Part shown: piece after piece, positions 19,261 to 27,536 of the stretch
Position numbering within the stretch: position 1 is the first letter of the stretch
Layout: the number at the start of each line of letters is the position of its first letter
From: Lysobacteraceae bacterium
GTDB lineage: Bacteria; Pseudomonadota; Gammaproteobacteria; Xanthomonadales; Xanthomonadaceae
DNA: 64,000 nt
NCBI GenBank assembly: GCA_031263725.1
Contig: JAISFF010000007.1
Coordinates: 1 to 64,000 of the forward strand
Direction: 5' to 3'
Program-made: the position numbers and the translations under genes
Notes under the pieces: model-generated
Told to the model about the DNA's origin: nothing
The model's database searches: none
What the model saw: only the letters and a program-made list of their open reading frames with translations

Positions 19261-20055
19261 ATGAATCAGATATTGACAGACAGGTTTTCGGGAATAAACC
19301 GGTTGTACGGCGCGGGGGCGATCGAGCGTCTGTCAGGTGCGAAAGTAGCCATCGTTGGCCTGGGAGGCGTAGGGTCCTGGGTGGCCGAGGCATTGGCGCG
19401 TTCCGCAGTGGGAAGCATCGTTCTGATCGACGCGGATGATCTGTGCGTGTCCAACGCCAACCGCCAGCTACCGGCGATCGAGGGCCAATACGGTCGCAAC
19501 AAGGCCGAGGCGATGGCCGAGCGTTGCCGTGCGATCAATCCCGGTATCGATGTGCGTCCTGTCGCGGTATTCCTGACGGCGGCGAATCTGCACGACCTGC
19601 TGGGGGAAGGGTTCGATCTGGTGATCGATGCCTGCGACAGCTTTCGCACCAAGGTCGAGCTGATAGCCTGGCGCCGGCGACGCAAGCAGTTGGTCATCAC
19701 CGTCGGTTCGGCCGGGGGACGCACCGATCCCACCCTGGTCAGGGTTCGCGATCTTTCCCGGACCGAGCACGATGCGATGCTTGCCCTGATCAGGAAGAAA
19801 CTTCGCGGCGAATTCAATTTCCCGAAGAATCCACAACGTTATTTCGGCGTGCCGGCGGTCTATTCGCTGGAGAACGTCAAGTACCCGCAACCCGATGGCA
19901 GTGTCTGCGGACTGCGGCCGCCACCCACTACCGATTCGTCCATGAAACTGGACTGTGGCGCCGGACTTGGCGCCGCGACTCACATCACCGGGACGTTCGC
20001 ATTCGCGGCAGTTGCCAAGGCCATCGAATTGATGCTCAAACCGAAGGCAGACTGA
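19261..20055 (+). CDS. tcdA: tRNA threonylcarbamoyladenosine dehydratase
   Basis: This 264-residue E1-like enzyme uses ATP to cyclise t6A37 in tRNA to ct6A. It has the Rossmann ATP site VGLGGVGSWVAEALARS, the D-N-x-N-R-Q block DDLCVSNANRQLPA, and CDSFRTKVELI, as in TcdA/CsdL. The ATG at 19261 fits family length; an upstream in-frame start adds 14 unrelated residues. Its last 20 bases overlap the convergent tatD gene. The family enzyme works with the CsdA-CsdE sulfur relay. Confidence 0.93.
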   Translation: MNQILTDRFSGINRLYGAGAIERLSGAKVAIVGLGGVGSWVAEALARSAVGSIVLIDADDLCVSNANRQLPAIEGQYGRNKAEAMAERCRAINPGIDVRPVAVFLTAANLHDLLGEGFDLVIDACDSFRTKVELIAWRRRRKQLVITVGSAGGRTDPTLVRVRDLSRTEHDAMLALIRKKLRGEFNFPKNPQRYFGVPAVYSLENVKYPQPDGSVCGLRPPPTTDSSMKLDCGAGLGAATHITGTFAFAAVAKAIELMLKPKAD

Positions 20056-20809
20056 ACAGCTTTCTGGCGTTTTCGGCCGTTTGCCGGGCTATTTCGATGG
20101 CCGGCTGATTGCGCAGTCCTGCGACAGTTTCGAGGATGACCGCAAGACGCGCCGGTTCGTTGCGTTGGCCGCGGATGCCCGCATCGGGCTGGTCGGGAGA
20201 ATCGGTTTCGAGCAGCAACTGCTCGAGAGGCACGACCGCCATCAGCCTGCGCAGTCTTTGGGCCCGTTCATAGGTCACAGGGCCGCCGATGCCAATCAGG
20301 AAGCCGAGTTTGAACAACTGTGCCATCTGTTCCGGGCTCCCGGAAAAGCTGTGAACAACGCCGCGCAACCCAGAGCCGGTCCGATGGATCAGGCCGATGA
20401 CCATGTCCAATGCCCGTCGGGCGTGGATGATGACTGGCAGGTCGTATGCCAGGGCGAGCTGCAACTGGGCTTCGAAATAGTGTTGCTGCAGGATCGGGTC
20501 CAATCCGTCCACATGGAAATCCAGGCCGCATTCTCCGATCGCATGCGGGCGTTCCTGCTCGATCCACTGCCTGAGGCGGTCGATGTGTTCGGGGCGATGC
20601 TCGGCCAGATACATCGGATGCAGGCCGTACGCCGGGAACAGCCCCGAGGTTTGCAGGCATACCTGTTTCAGTCTGGGCCAGTTCGAAAAAGCCACGGCCG
20701 GCACTATCTGTTGCGCCACTCCGGCGGTAAGCGATCGCTGGATGACCTGTTCGCGGTCGGAGTCGAATTCCGCCGCGTCCAGATGGCAATGACTGTCGAT
20801 CAGGTACAC
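20036..20809 (-). CDS. TatD-family metal-dependent hydrolase
   Basis: This 257-residue TIM-barrel hydrolase is of the TatD DNase family. Metal ligands are visible: H7 and H9 in DSHCHLD, Glu in GECGLDF, His in PVIIHARRA, His in VHSFSGSP, and Asp in LLETDSPD. Family members act as 3'-5' exonucleases or DNA-repair nucleases. The length is typical. It overlaps tcdA tail to tail by 20 bases and follows a DUF6116 gene by 15 bases. It could equally be a YjjV- or YcfH-type paralogue. Confidence 0.9.
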   Translation of the reverse strand: MYLIDSHCHLDAAEFDSDREQVIQRSLTAGVAQQIVPAVAFSNWPRLKQVCLQTSGLFPAYGLHPMYLAEHRPEHIDRLRQWIEQERPHAIGECGLDFHVDGLDPILQQHYFEAQLQLALAYDLPVIIHARRALDMVIGLIHRTGSGLRGVVHSFSGSPEQMAQLFKLGFLIGIGGPVTYERAQRLRRLMAVVPLEQLLLETDSPDQPDAGIRGQRNEPARLAVILETVAGLRNQPAIEIARQTAENARKLFSLPSV

Positions 20810-20824
20810 ATCGCGGTCCAGTGC

Positions 20825-21055
20825 TCAGCGTACCGTTTGACTATCCAGAGGCACGGAGACTTTGCGTTTCTTCCAGCCTGCCAGCGTCAGCGTAGCCAGG
20901 CCAAGCATCAATTCGTCCAGCAAGTATGGTGGGAAGAGATCATCGAAGGGGATCGCCAGGTCCAGCACGAACAAGGCGCCGACGATCTTGAACAGAGTGG
21001 GGTAACGCAGTCGCCGAGCCCAATCGAGGACAGGCAGCAGCAAGGGATTACGCAT
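20825..21055 (-). CDS. DUF6116-type small protein
   Basis: This 76-residue protein begins MRNPLLLPVLDWARRLRYPT and has a hydrophobic stretch (TLFKIVGALFVLDLAIPF) and a basic tail. It matches a small family seen in Xanthomonadaceae. The ATG at 21055 has AGGGGG about 7 bases upstream. Function is unknown; it is probably co-transcribed with tatD. Confidence 0.65.
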   Translation of the reverse strand: MRNPLLLPVLDWARRLRYPTLFKIVGALFVLDLAIPFDDLFPPYLLDELMLGLATLTLAGWKKRKVSVPLDSQTVR

Positions 21056-21228
21056 GATGGGGACCCCCTGGAACGGACCGGGACAAGCTAGCACGCTGCG
21101 ATGAACATAAAGGATGACGCCGTTCATTCGGCATTGTTCATTCCAAAATACATGGGTATGCCTGTTCAGCATTCAAGTGTTTGAATGGCGACAATAAGCC
21201 CGTCTGTCCCGAGACAGGAGAATCATCA

Positions 21229-22086
21229 ATGAAGAGTAATACCACTTTGGTTCTGGTCGCCATTGGCGCTCTGTTGATAGGTGGCATCGCGACAGCGGCC
21301 TACATGAACAATCGTGACCGGCAGCCCGCATTCGTCACCGCTACGCCGGAAAATCCTCTGCCGGGTGCGCTGGACGAGAATGGGGCATCCGACACCTCTC
21401 ATGAACTGGCGGATGCTACCGATCCGAACGCAGTGCAGCCGCAGCCCGAGGTTCCACAATACGCGGAAATCATCAGGGTGGATCCAGTCATGCAAAAGGA
21501 ACGCCAGTACGCGATCGTAATCAGTTCCGAGCCCATCCGGGAAACCAGCACGACCGCGGTGCCCAAGGAGGTCTGCCAGGATGTACAGGTCCAGGAACGT
21601 CTCCCCGAGCGTGATGGCAATGTCGGCGGAACCGTGGCCGGTGCGGTGATCGGTGGCCTGCTGGGCAACCAGATAGGCAGAGGCAGCGGCAAGAAAGCCG
21701 CCACGGCTGCCGGCGCGGTCGTCGGTGGCGTGGTGGGCAATCGTGTGGATCGCCAGCACGAGGGAGGCCGGGTGGTGACGCGTACCGAACGGCAGTGCCA
21801 TACAGAGAACGAAGTCTCCGAGACCACCCATATCACGGGCTACAACGTCGCCTACCGGAATGCCGATGGCACCACGGGCAGCATGAGGATGGCGGAGCGC
21901 CCGGGCGAGCGCATCGCGATGGGAACCAGCGACAAGGTAGTCGGGTACACGGTGACATACCGCTACAACGATCAGCAGGGTACCGTGCGCATGGACCGCA
22001 GGCCGGATGGAGACCGTCTGCCTGTGATCGATGGCAAAGTCATGACGCAAACGGCGACCGTATCGAGCAACCGCTCAAATCGGTAA
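21229..22086 (+). CDS. Glycine-zipper membrane/envelope protein
   Basis: This 285-residue protein has an N-terminal hydrophobic segment (about 5-27, signal anchor), an acidic Pro/Ala linker, then EIIRVDPV. A glycine-zipper hairpin follows (AGAVIGGLLGNQIGRG and GAVVGGVVGNRVD, about 140-180), with flanking cysteines in EVCQDV and RQCHTENE. Two tandem Y-x-V-x-Y repeats close the protein (YNVAYRNADGTTGSMRM and YTVTYRYNDQQGTVRM). It is probably an envelope structural or stress protein. GGAG lies 8 bases before the ATG at 21229. See the related protein at 4423-5004, which lacks the zipper. Confidence 0.75.
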   Translation: MKSNTTLVLVAIGALLIGGIATAAYMNNRDRQPAFVTATPENPLPGALDENGASDTSHELADATDPNAVQPQPEVPQYAEIIRVDPVMQKERQYAIVISSEPIRETSTTAVPKEVCQDVQVQERLPERDGNVGGTVAGAVIGGLLGNQIGRGSGKKAATAAGAVVGGVVGNRVDRQHEGGRVVTRTERQCHTENEVSETTHITGYNVAYRNADGTTGSMRMAERPGERIAMGTSDKVVGYTVTYRYNDQQGTVRMDRRPDGDRLPVIDGKVMTQTATVSSNRSNR

Positions 22087-22229
22087 CGTAGGATACTCGG
22101 ATTGGATTCCGAGAAAGGGGGGCCAATGTTTTTGTCAAGCGCTCAGACTGGCACGAAGTGCGAACGGCTCCCGGCGCAGCGACAAATACCTTGTCGCCAG
22201 CGCTTTCAGCGCTGTTTCGTCGAGGCGAA

Positions 22230-22700
22230 TCAGTCGAGCAGATCGCGTTCGCGCAGCCACTGTCGCGCGTCTTCGGCATCGTTTTCGAACCAGGCACGGG
22301 CCGAGCCCAACCGGAAGGTATAGCCCCAGGCATCCATGTCCCGCATCAGGCGCTCACTGCCGGCGCCATCGATGCGCCCGGCCAGAACGATCTGCAAATA
22401 GCAGGTCGCGTCTTCCTCCGGGATGGAATCGGTGGCATCGGTGTGTACCGCCGCACGCTTTTCCGGCGGCAGGACGATCAGGTGGCAGGCCTCGTGCAGC
22501 AGCGAATGCAAGGGCGTGTCGCGGCGCGCATAGACGGTGCTGCCGATGATGCCGGCCTCCGGCTCCCCCCAGTAGCTGCCGGGGATTTTCTCGCCGTCCC
22601 CGATCATCTCCAGCCGCAGGTCGTAGCGCGACAGCAGTCGGGCAATCTCGGGGATCGACAGCGAAGACAGACAGAGGACATCCGGGGCGGAAGCATTCAT
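22230..22700 (-). CDS. Uncharacterised protein with a HEACH metallopeptidase-like motif
   Basis: This 156-residue soluble protein was not assigned to a named family. The central helix SLLHEACHLIVLPPE matches the zinc-protease pattern HExxH, and a downstream acidic run IPEEDATCYLQI could hold a third ligand, as in ImmA/IrrE or SprT-like folds. The ATG at 22700 is preferred to one 24 bases upstream. It lies 77 bases downstream of minE in the same direction and may be part of that transcript. Enzyme activity is a guess from the motif. Confidence 0.6.
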   Translation of the reverse strand: MNASAPDVLCLSSLSIPEIARLLSRYDLRLEMIGDGEKIPGSYWGEPEAGIIGSTVYARRDTPLHSLLHEACHLIVLPPEKRAAVHTDATDSIPEEDATCYLQIVLAGRIDGAGSERLMRDMDAWGYTFRLGSARAWFENDAEDARQWLRERDLLD

Positions 22701-22777
22701 TTGGATCGGTCGGGCTCGTTGCAATGCGGCGGGTATGGCGTCAAGCCGCGGGAACGGTACGGCGTCCCCGCGACTCG

Positions 22778-23038
22778 TTACGGGGCGGACTGGTCGTCGG
22801 GCAGCGAGACGGAGATATCGAGCACCTCCTGGTTGCCGTTCTTGACCAGATCGACCTTGACCGCATCGGCATCGATGTTGACGTACTTCTTGATGACTTC
22901 CAGCAGTTCGCGCTGTAGCAGCGGCAGGTAGTCGGGCCCGCCGCGCTGCGCCCGTTCCTGGGCGATGATGATCTGCAGGCGGTTCTTGGCGGTTTCGGCG
23001 GTGTTCTTCTTGGTCTTCAGGAAATCGAACAATCTCAT
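22778..23038 (-). CDS. minE: Cell-division topological specificity factor MinE
   Basis: This 86-residue protein begins MRLFDFLK (membrane-targeting and MinD-contact helix). It continues with [20 protein letters not shown] (the anti-MinCD segment) and a C-terminal dimerisation domain ending in beta strands. It stimulates MinD ATPase to drive pole-to-pole oscillation. Only one base separates it from the minD stop. Confidence 0.96.
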   Translation of the reverse strand: MRLFDFLKTKKNTAETAKNRLQIIIAQERAQRGGPDYLPLLQRELLEVIKKYVNIDADAVKVDLVKNGNQEVLDISVSLPDDQSAP

Positions 23039-23039
23039 T

Positions 23040-23849
23040 TCACCCTCCGAACAGCTTGTTGAAGAAGCCCTTCTTCTCCACGGTGGTGAAGCGCATCGGA
23101 CGCTCTTCGCCCAGCAGCCTGGCGACGGCGTCGTCGTAGGCCTGTCCGGCCTGCGACTCGCCATCCAGGATTACCGGCTCGCCCTTGTTGGAGGCGTTGA
23201 GGATATCCCCGGATTCGGGCACCACGCCGATCGCCTTGAGGCCGAGCACTTCCTCGACATCGGCGATGCTGAGCATTTCGCCGTTGGCCACGCGGACCGG
23301 GCTGTAGCGGGTCAGCAGCAGGTAGGCGGGCAGTTCCTCGCCGGCCTCGGCCTTGCGCGTCTTGGAGTCGAGCAGGCCGACGATGCGGTCCGAGTCGCGG
23401 ACGCTGGAGACTTCCGGGTTGACCACCACGATCGCCTTGTCGGCGAAGTACATGGCCAGGAAGGCGCCTTTCTCGATGCCGGCGGGCGAGTCGCAGATGA
23501 TGTAGGCGAAACCGTCGGCGGCGAGGTCGTTGAGGACCTTCTCCACGCCTTCCTTGGTCAGCGCGTCCTTGTCGCGGGTTTGCGAGGCGGCGAGCACGTA
23601 GAGGCTGTCGAAGCGCTTGTCCTTGATCAACGCCTGTTTCAGCGTCGCCTCGCCATTGACGACGTTGACGAAGTCGTACACCACGCGGCGTTCGCAGCCC
23701 ATGATCAGGTCCAGGTTGCGCAGGCCGACGTCGAAATCGATCACGGCGACCTTGTGGCCGCGCTTGGCCAGGCCGCAGGCCAGACTGGCGCTGGTGGTGG
23801 TCTTGCCGACGCCGCCCTTGCCGGATGTGACAACGATGATCTCAGCCAA
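23040..23849 (-). CDS. minD: Septum-site determining ATPase MinD
   Basis: This 269-residue deviant Walker A ATPase has [10 protein letters not shown] at 9-18 and DFDVGLRN after it. The C-terminal amphipathic helix ends [11 protein letters not shown] and binds the membrane. The start is TTG at 23849 with GAGGAG 8 bases upstream; this gives the canonical [14 protein letters not shown]-terminus. An ATG further upstream would add 18 unrelated residues. It recruits MinC to block FtsZ at the poles. Confidence 0.97.
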   Translation of the reverse strand: MAEIIVVTSGKGGVGKTTTSASLACGLAKRGHKVAVIDFDVGLRNLDLIMGCERRVVYDFVNVVNGEATLKQALIKDKRFDSLYVLAASQTRDKDALTKEGVEKVLNDLAADGFAYIICDSPAGIEKGAFLAMYFADKAIVVVNPEVSSVRDSDRIVGLLDSKTRKAEAGEELPAYLLLTRYSPVRVANGEMLSIADVEEVLGLKAIGVVPESGDILNASNKGEPVILDGESQAGQAYDDAVARLLGEERPMRFTTVEKKGFFNKLFGG

Positions 23850-23938
23850 TGGAAGTCTCCTCAAAAACAGTATTGTTCGTGGTGTGGGGCTCGCGCCCTT
23901 CATGGGGTTGATCCGGACGCGCCGTCCGGGGCGGCCGA

Positions 23939-24727
23939 TCAGCCGATCGCGGCCAGCTTGATCTGTTCCTGTTCCAGCCAGACCTGCACCGGCCGGCCGC
24001 GCAGATTATCCGGAATATCGTCCAATACCTTGTATTGGCCCGCAATGGCGACCAGTTCGGCCTGAAAGTCCTGGCAGAAGATGCGTGCCTCGGTGTCGCC
24101 CTGGACGCCGGCCAGGGCGCGGCCGCGCAGGCTGCCATAGATATGGATGGAACCGTCGGCCAGGACCTCGGCGCCGGCGCCGACCATGGCCAGCACCGTC
24201 AGGTCGCAGTTCTGCGCATAGAGCTGTTGTCCCGAACGCACGCTGGTCTTGCGGATCTGGCCCGGCTTCATGGCAGGCGCTGGCGGCGTCTCCGGAACCG
24301 TCTTGCGTTTGGCCGGGGCGGAAGCCTCGCGCGCGGCGGGAGCCGGTTCGCGCGGGCGCGCCGCGCCGCCATCGTCGACGCGCTCGTACTGGGCGCGGAA
24401 CTTGGCCAGCAGCGGCAGATCCAGCTGTTCGGCCAGCTTCTCGGTTTCCCTGGTTCCATAGGCAAGGGCTACCGGCAGGACGCCGGCTTCGCGCAGGCCA
24501 TCGATCAGGCTGTGCGCGGCATCGGCATCGGGCAGCTGCGACAGGCCGCCGAAATCCACGATCAGGGCGGCACGGCCGAACAGCTTGGGCGCCCGGTCCA
24601 CGCGCTCGCGCATTTCCCGCACCAGTTGCGGCACATCCAGCGTGCGTACGCGCAGGTTGGCGATGCCCACCTGGCCGATTTTCAGTTCGCCTGCTTGTTC
24701 ATAGTCGGGAATGGCCAACTTCTGCAT
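23939..24727 (-). CDS. minC: Septum-site inhibitor MinC
   Basis: This 262-residue protein has an N-terminal FtsZ-inhibiting domain (about 1-110), a Pro/Ala-rich basic linker, and a C-terminal beta-helix domain. The C-terminal block includes VRSGQQLYAQNCDLTVLAM and DGSIHIYGSLRGRALAG, the MinD-binding and dimerising part. The ATG at 24727 fits the family. 89 bases separate it from minD; it lies 2 bases after a GNAT gene. Confidence 0.95.
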   Translation of the reverse strand: MQKLAIPDYEQAGELKIGQVGIANLRVRTLDVPQLVREMRERVDRAPKLFGRAALIVDFGGLSQLPDADAAHSLIDGLREAGVLPVALAYGTRETEKLAEQLDLPLLAKFRAQYERVDDGGAARPREPAPAAREASAPAKRKTVPETPPAPAMKPGQIRKTSVRSGQQLYAQNCDLTVLAMVGAGAEVLADGSIHIYGSLRGRALAGVQGDTEARIFCQDFQAELVAIAGQYKVLDDIPDNLRGRPVQVWLEQEQIKLAAIG

Positions 24728-24729
24728 CC

Positions 24730-25317
24730 TTAGGTTTCTGTTGCGGGGTGCTTGTGTGCCTGCGGCCGTCCCACCCAGGGCACGTCGGGAAGGTTGCCGC
24801 CATAGGTTTCCTGCACCCAGGGGTAACTGCACAGCGCCTTCATCAGCATGCAGGCACGGACATTGACACCGGGCATGGTGTTCTGGCCGACCTCGTGGAA
24901 GCCGAAACTGCCATGGAACAGCAATGCCGCATCGGAGTCATGGTCGAGCAGCACCTCGCTGGCCAGTTGCGGATAGCGCAGTTCCGCATAGCTCTGCACA
25001 TCGGCGTAGAAGGCGCGACCGACGCCACCGCCACGGCGGCGGCTGGCGACGACGATGCGGTCGATATACAGGAACTGCGGATAGCGCTCGCGGAACCAGG
25101 CGAAATTGCTGCTGTCGTGGCGGCTGGCGCTGCCGAAAGCGACCAGAAAGCCGGCCAGGTTGCCGTCACGTTCGGCGACCCGGAAATACTCGGCGTTGTC
25201 GAAGAAATGGTGCAGCTTGTCCACATCCAGCGGCAGGATCGCCGAGCCGGCGCTATTGTTCAACGCCATGATGGAATCCAGTTCCTGCTTCCGCACCTCG
25301 CGGATAACGATCGACAT
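24730..25317 (-). CDS. GNAT-family acetyltransferase upstream of minC
   Basis: This 195-residue protein begins MSIVIREVRKQELDSI and contains the GNAT loop IVVASRRRGGGVGRAF, then a His/Asp-rich segment LLDHDSDAALLFHGSFGF. It is the first gene of the leftward GNAT-minC-minD-minE unit and ends only two bases before the minC start. No acceptor can be named; the tight spacing suggests co-expression with division-site placement. Confidence 0.85.
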   Translation of the reverse strand: MSIVIREVRKQELDSIMALNNSAGSAILPLDVDKLHHFFDNAEYFRVAERDGNLAGFLVAFGSASRHDSSNFAWFRERYPQFLYIDRIVVASRRRGGGVGRAFYADVQSYAELRYPQLASEVLLDHDSDAALLFHGSFGFHEVGQNTMPGVNVRACMLMKALCSYPWVQETYGGNLPDVPWVGRPQAHKHPATET

Positions 25318-25486
25318 CAGTGATTGACTCCGTGCTGGTTCGCGGCTGAGTGTTACGGAGGGGACGGATTATCGCATGCGTGATCGGAGCGGGCGAGCAT
25401 CCATGACTTTTGCAATGCTCCGGTTTCACCGATCGACCGTAAGATGATGTTCGCATCCACCCGATGAAAGGCGCAGCTACGTCCCC

Positions 25487-26683
25487 ATGCTCGGACCCAT
25501 CAGCCATACGCGATTGCTGCGCTATGCCGGCATGTTCACCTGGGCCATGGTCGGTGTGCCGCTGGTGTACTCGCAGTATTTCCCGGCCTATGCGCCGGGC
25601 GAGTACGAGCCCATGCTGGGACCCCGGCGCGCGGTCTGGCTTTTCGTCTGCTATTTCGGTTTCGGTGCCTGCTACTGGTGGCTGACCCGGGGCCTGGGCG
25701 GCGTCCGGGCGCGCTGGTACGACCGGGCGCTGCTGCTGCTGCTGACGCTGCTCGCGCTGCTGGTCAGCTATTTCAACGGCTCCGGCCTGGGCAGCATTCT
25801 GTTGATGGTAGCGGCCGGGGCGATTCCGTGGCTGTTGCGGCCGGGCCCGGGTATCGTGCTGTTGCTGATCAGCCAATTGGCGGTACTGCCGATCTACCAC
25901 GGCATCCTGCACATGCCTCTGTTCGAAGCGGTGATGCAGTCGCTCCTGTATGGCGGCTTCTCCATGTTCATTTACATCACCAGTCTGGTGGCCTGGCAGC
26001 AGGCCAGGGCGCGGGACGAGCAGCGTCGGCTGAATGCGGAACTGCGCGCAACCCGCGCATTACTGGCCGAGAGTGCCCGCGTGCACGAACGGATTCAGAT
26101 TTCGCGGGAACTGCATGACCTGCTGGGCCATCACCTGACTGCGCTGAGCCTGAACCTGGAGGTCGCCAGCCATATCACCGAGGGGCAGGCGCAGGAGCAC
26201 ATCCGGCAATCGCAGGGATTGGCCAAGCTGCTGTTGAGCGACGTGCGCGAGGCCGTCAGCCAACTGCGCTCCAGCGGCTTGATCGATCTGGCCGCGGCGT
26301 TGTCGCCGCTCACCCGGCATGTGCCTGGGCTGGATGTGCAACTGGATATCGAGTCGCCATTGACGATGGACGACCCCGAGCGGGCGCATGTGCTCTTGCG
26401 TTGCACCCAGGAGATCATCACCAATGCCGTGCGTCATGCCGATGCCCGCAATCTGTGGATGCGGCTGTGGATCCAGGATGGCATGATCCACCTGCGGGCA
26501 CACGATGACGGCGACGGGGCCGACGAGTTCACCCTGGGCAACGGATTGCGCGGGATGAGCGAACGTGTGCGCCAACTCGATGGTACGCTGCATATCGAGA
26601 CAGCCCGAGGACAGGGTTTCCGCCTGCATCTGTCCATTCCCGTAACTGCCGCTGCAGGGGCGGCCAAGGCGACCCCGACATGA
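25487..26683 (+). CDS. DesK/LiaS-type sensor histidine kinase
   Basis: This 398-residue membrane kinase has about five N-terminal transmembrane helices (20-165), a coiled linker, and a HisKA_3 domain with phospho-acceptor H210 in SRELHDLLGHHLTAL. A HATPase domain follows (N-box EIITNAVRHADA; G-boxes DDGDGAD and GNGLRGMSER). The short extracellular loops suggest it senses the membrane or lipids, as DesK-like kinases do. It overlaps its response regulator by four bases. The signal is unknown. Confidence 0.9.
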   Translation: MLGPISHTRLLRYAGMFTWAMVGVPLVYSQYFPAYAPGEYEPMLGPRRAVWLFVCYFGFGACYWWLTRGLGGVRARWYDRALLLLLTLLALLVSYFNGSGLGSILLMVAAGAIPWLLRPGPGIVLLLISQLAVLPIYHGILHMPLFEAVMQSLLYGGFSMFIYITSLVAWQQARARDEQRRLNAELRATRALLAESARVHERIQISRELHDLLGHHLTALSLNLEVASHITEGQAQEHIRQSQGLAKLLLSDVREAVSQLRSSGLIDLAAALSPLTRHVPGLDVQLDIESPLTMDDPERAHVLLRCTQEIITNAVRHADARNLWMRLWIQDGMIHLRAHDDGDGADEFTLGNGLRGMSERVRQLDGTLHIETARGQGFRLHLSIPVTAAAGAAKATPT

Positions 26684-27321
26684 TTCGAGTCTTTCTGGTC
26701 GATGATCAAACCCTGGTGCGCCAGGGCGTGCGCTCGCTGCTGGCGCTGGACGACGGCATCGAGGTGATCGGCGAGGCGAGCGACGGCCGGCAGGCGGTCG
26801 AAGCGATCCCGGCGCTGGCCCCGGACGTGGTACTGATGGACATGCGCATGCCGGTGATGTCGGGGCTGGAGGCCCTGCAAACGCTGTCGAAATGGTCGGC
26901 GCTGCCGCCCACCATCATCCTGACCACTTTCGACGACGATCAACTGGTGCTGGCCGGCTTGAAGGCGGGGGCGAAGGGCTATCTGCTCAAGGATGTGTCG
27001 CTGGAACAACTGGTCAGCGCCATTCGCGAGGTCGCGGCCGGCGGTTCGCTGGTGCAACCGGCGGTCACGCAGCGGTTGCTGTCCGGGCTGGAGAACATGC
27101 GCAACGACTTCGTCAGTCTGGATCGTCCCGATCCGCTGACGGATCGGGAGACGGAGATACTGCGGTTGATGGCCAGCGGCTTCTCCAACAAGGAGATCGC
27201 CAACTCCCTGGGGGTGGCGGAGGGGACGATCAAGAATCACGTGTCCAACATCCTGTCCAAGCTGGGGGTTCGCGACCGGACCCGGGCCGTGCTCAAGGCC
27301 TTCGAACTGCAACTGGTCTGA
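26680..27321 (+). CDS. NarL/LuxR-type response regulator
   Basis: This 213-residue protein has a receiver domain (phospho-acceptor D54 in VLMDMRMP, conserved DD at 9-10 and Lys in AKGYLLKD) and a C-terminal LuxR HTH (LTDRETEILRLMASGFSNKE). It is the cognate partner of the preceding kinase. Likely targets cannot be read from the sequence; the SRPBCC gene downstream, with its own 215-base upstream region, is a candidate. Confidence 0.93.
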   Translation: MIRVFLVDDQTLVRQGVRSLLALDDGIEVIGEASDGRQAVEAIPALAPDVVLMDMRMPVMSGLEALQTLSKWSALPPTIILTTFDDDQLVLAGLKAGAKGYLLKDVSLEQLVSAIREVAAGGSLVQPAVTQRLLSGLENMRNDFVSLDRPDPLTDRETEILRLMASGFSNKEIANSLGVAEGTIKNHVSNILSKLGVRDRTRAVLKAFELQLV

Positions 27322-27536
27322 TCCGGACCGCGCCATCGCACTTTCCTGCCCCGTCGGTGGCCGCAGTGGCGGCGATCGGACCGGCATCGGCCAACGGTAT
27401 GCGTCAACGGTATCGATGGCGACGGCTCCGCACGGGATGTGTCGGATATTGCTGTCAGGACGGTCGAAGCCTGCTAGGATCATCCGCTTCGCATTCGCCA
27501 TATCTGGCACCGAGATTCCCTCCGGAGACTCCCTGC

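Noticed and set aside
20036..20055. Frameshift suspected from the tail overlap of tcdA and tatD
   Set aside because: Both proteins have full family length and normal C-termini, so it is an ordinary convergent overlap.
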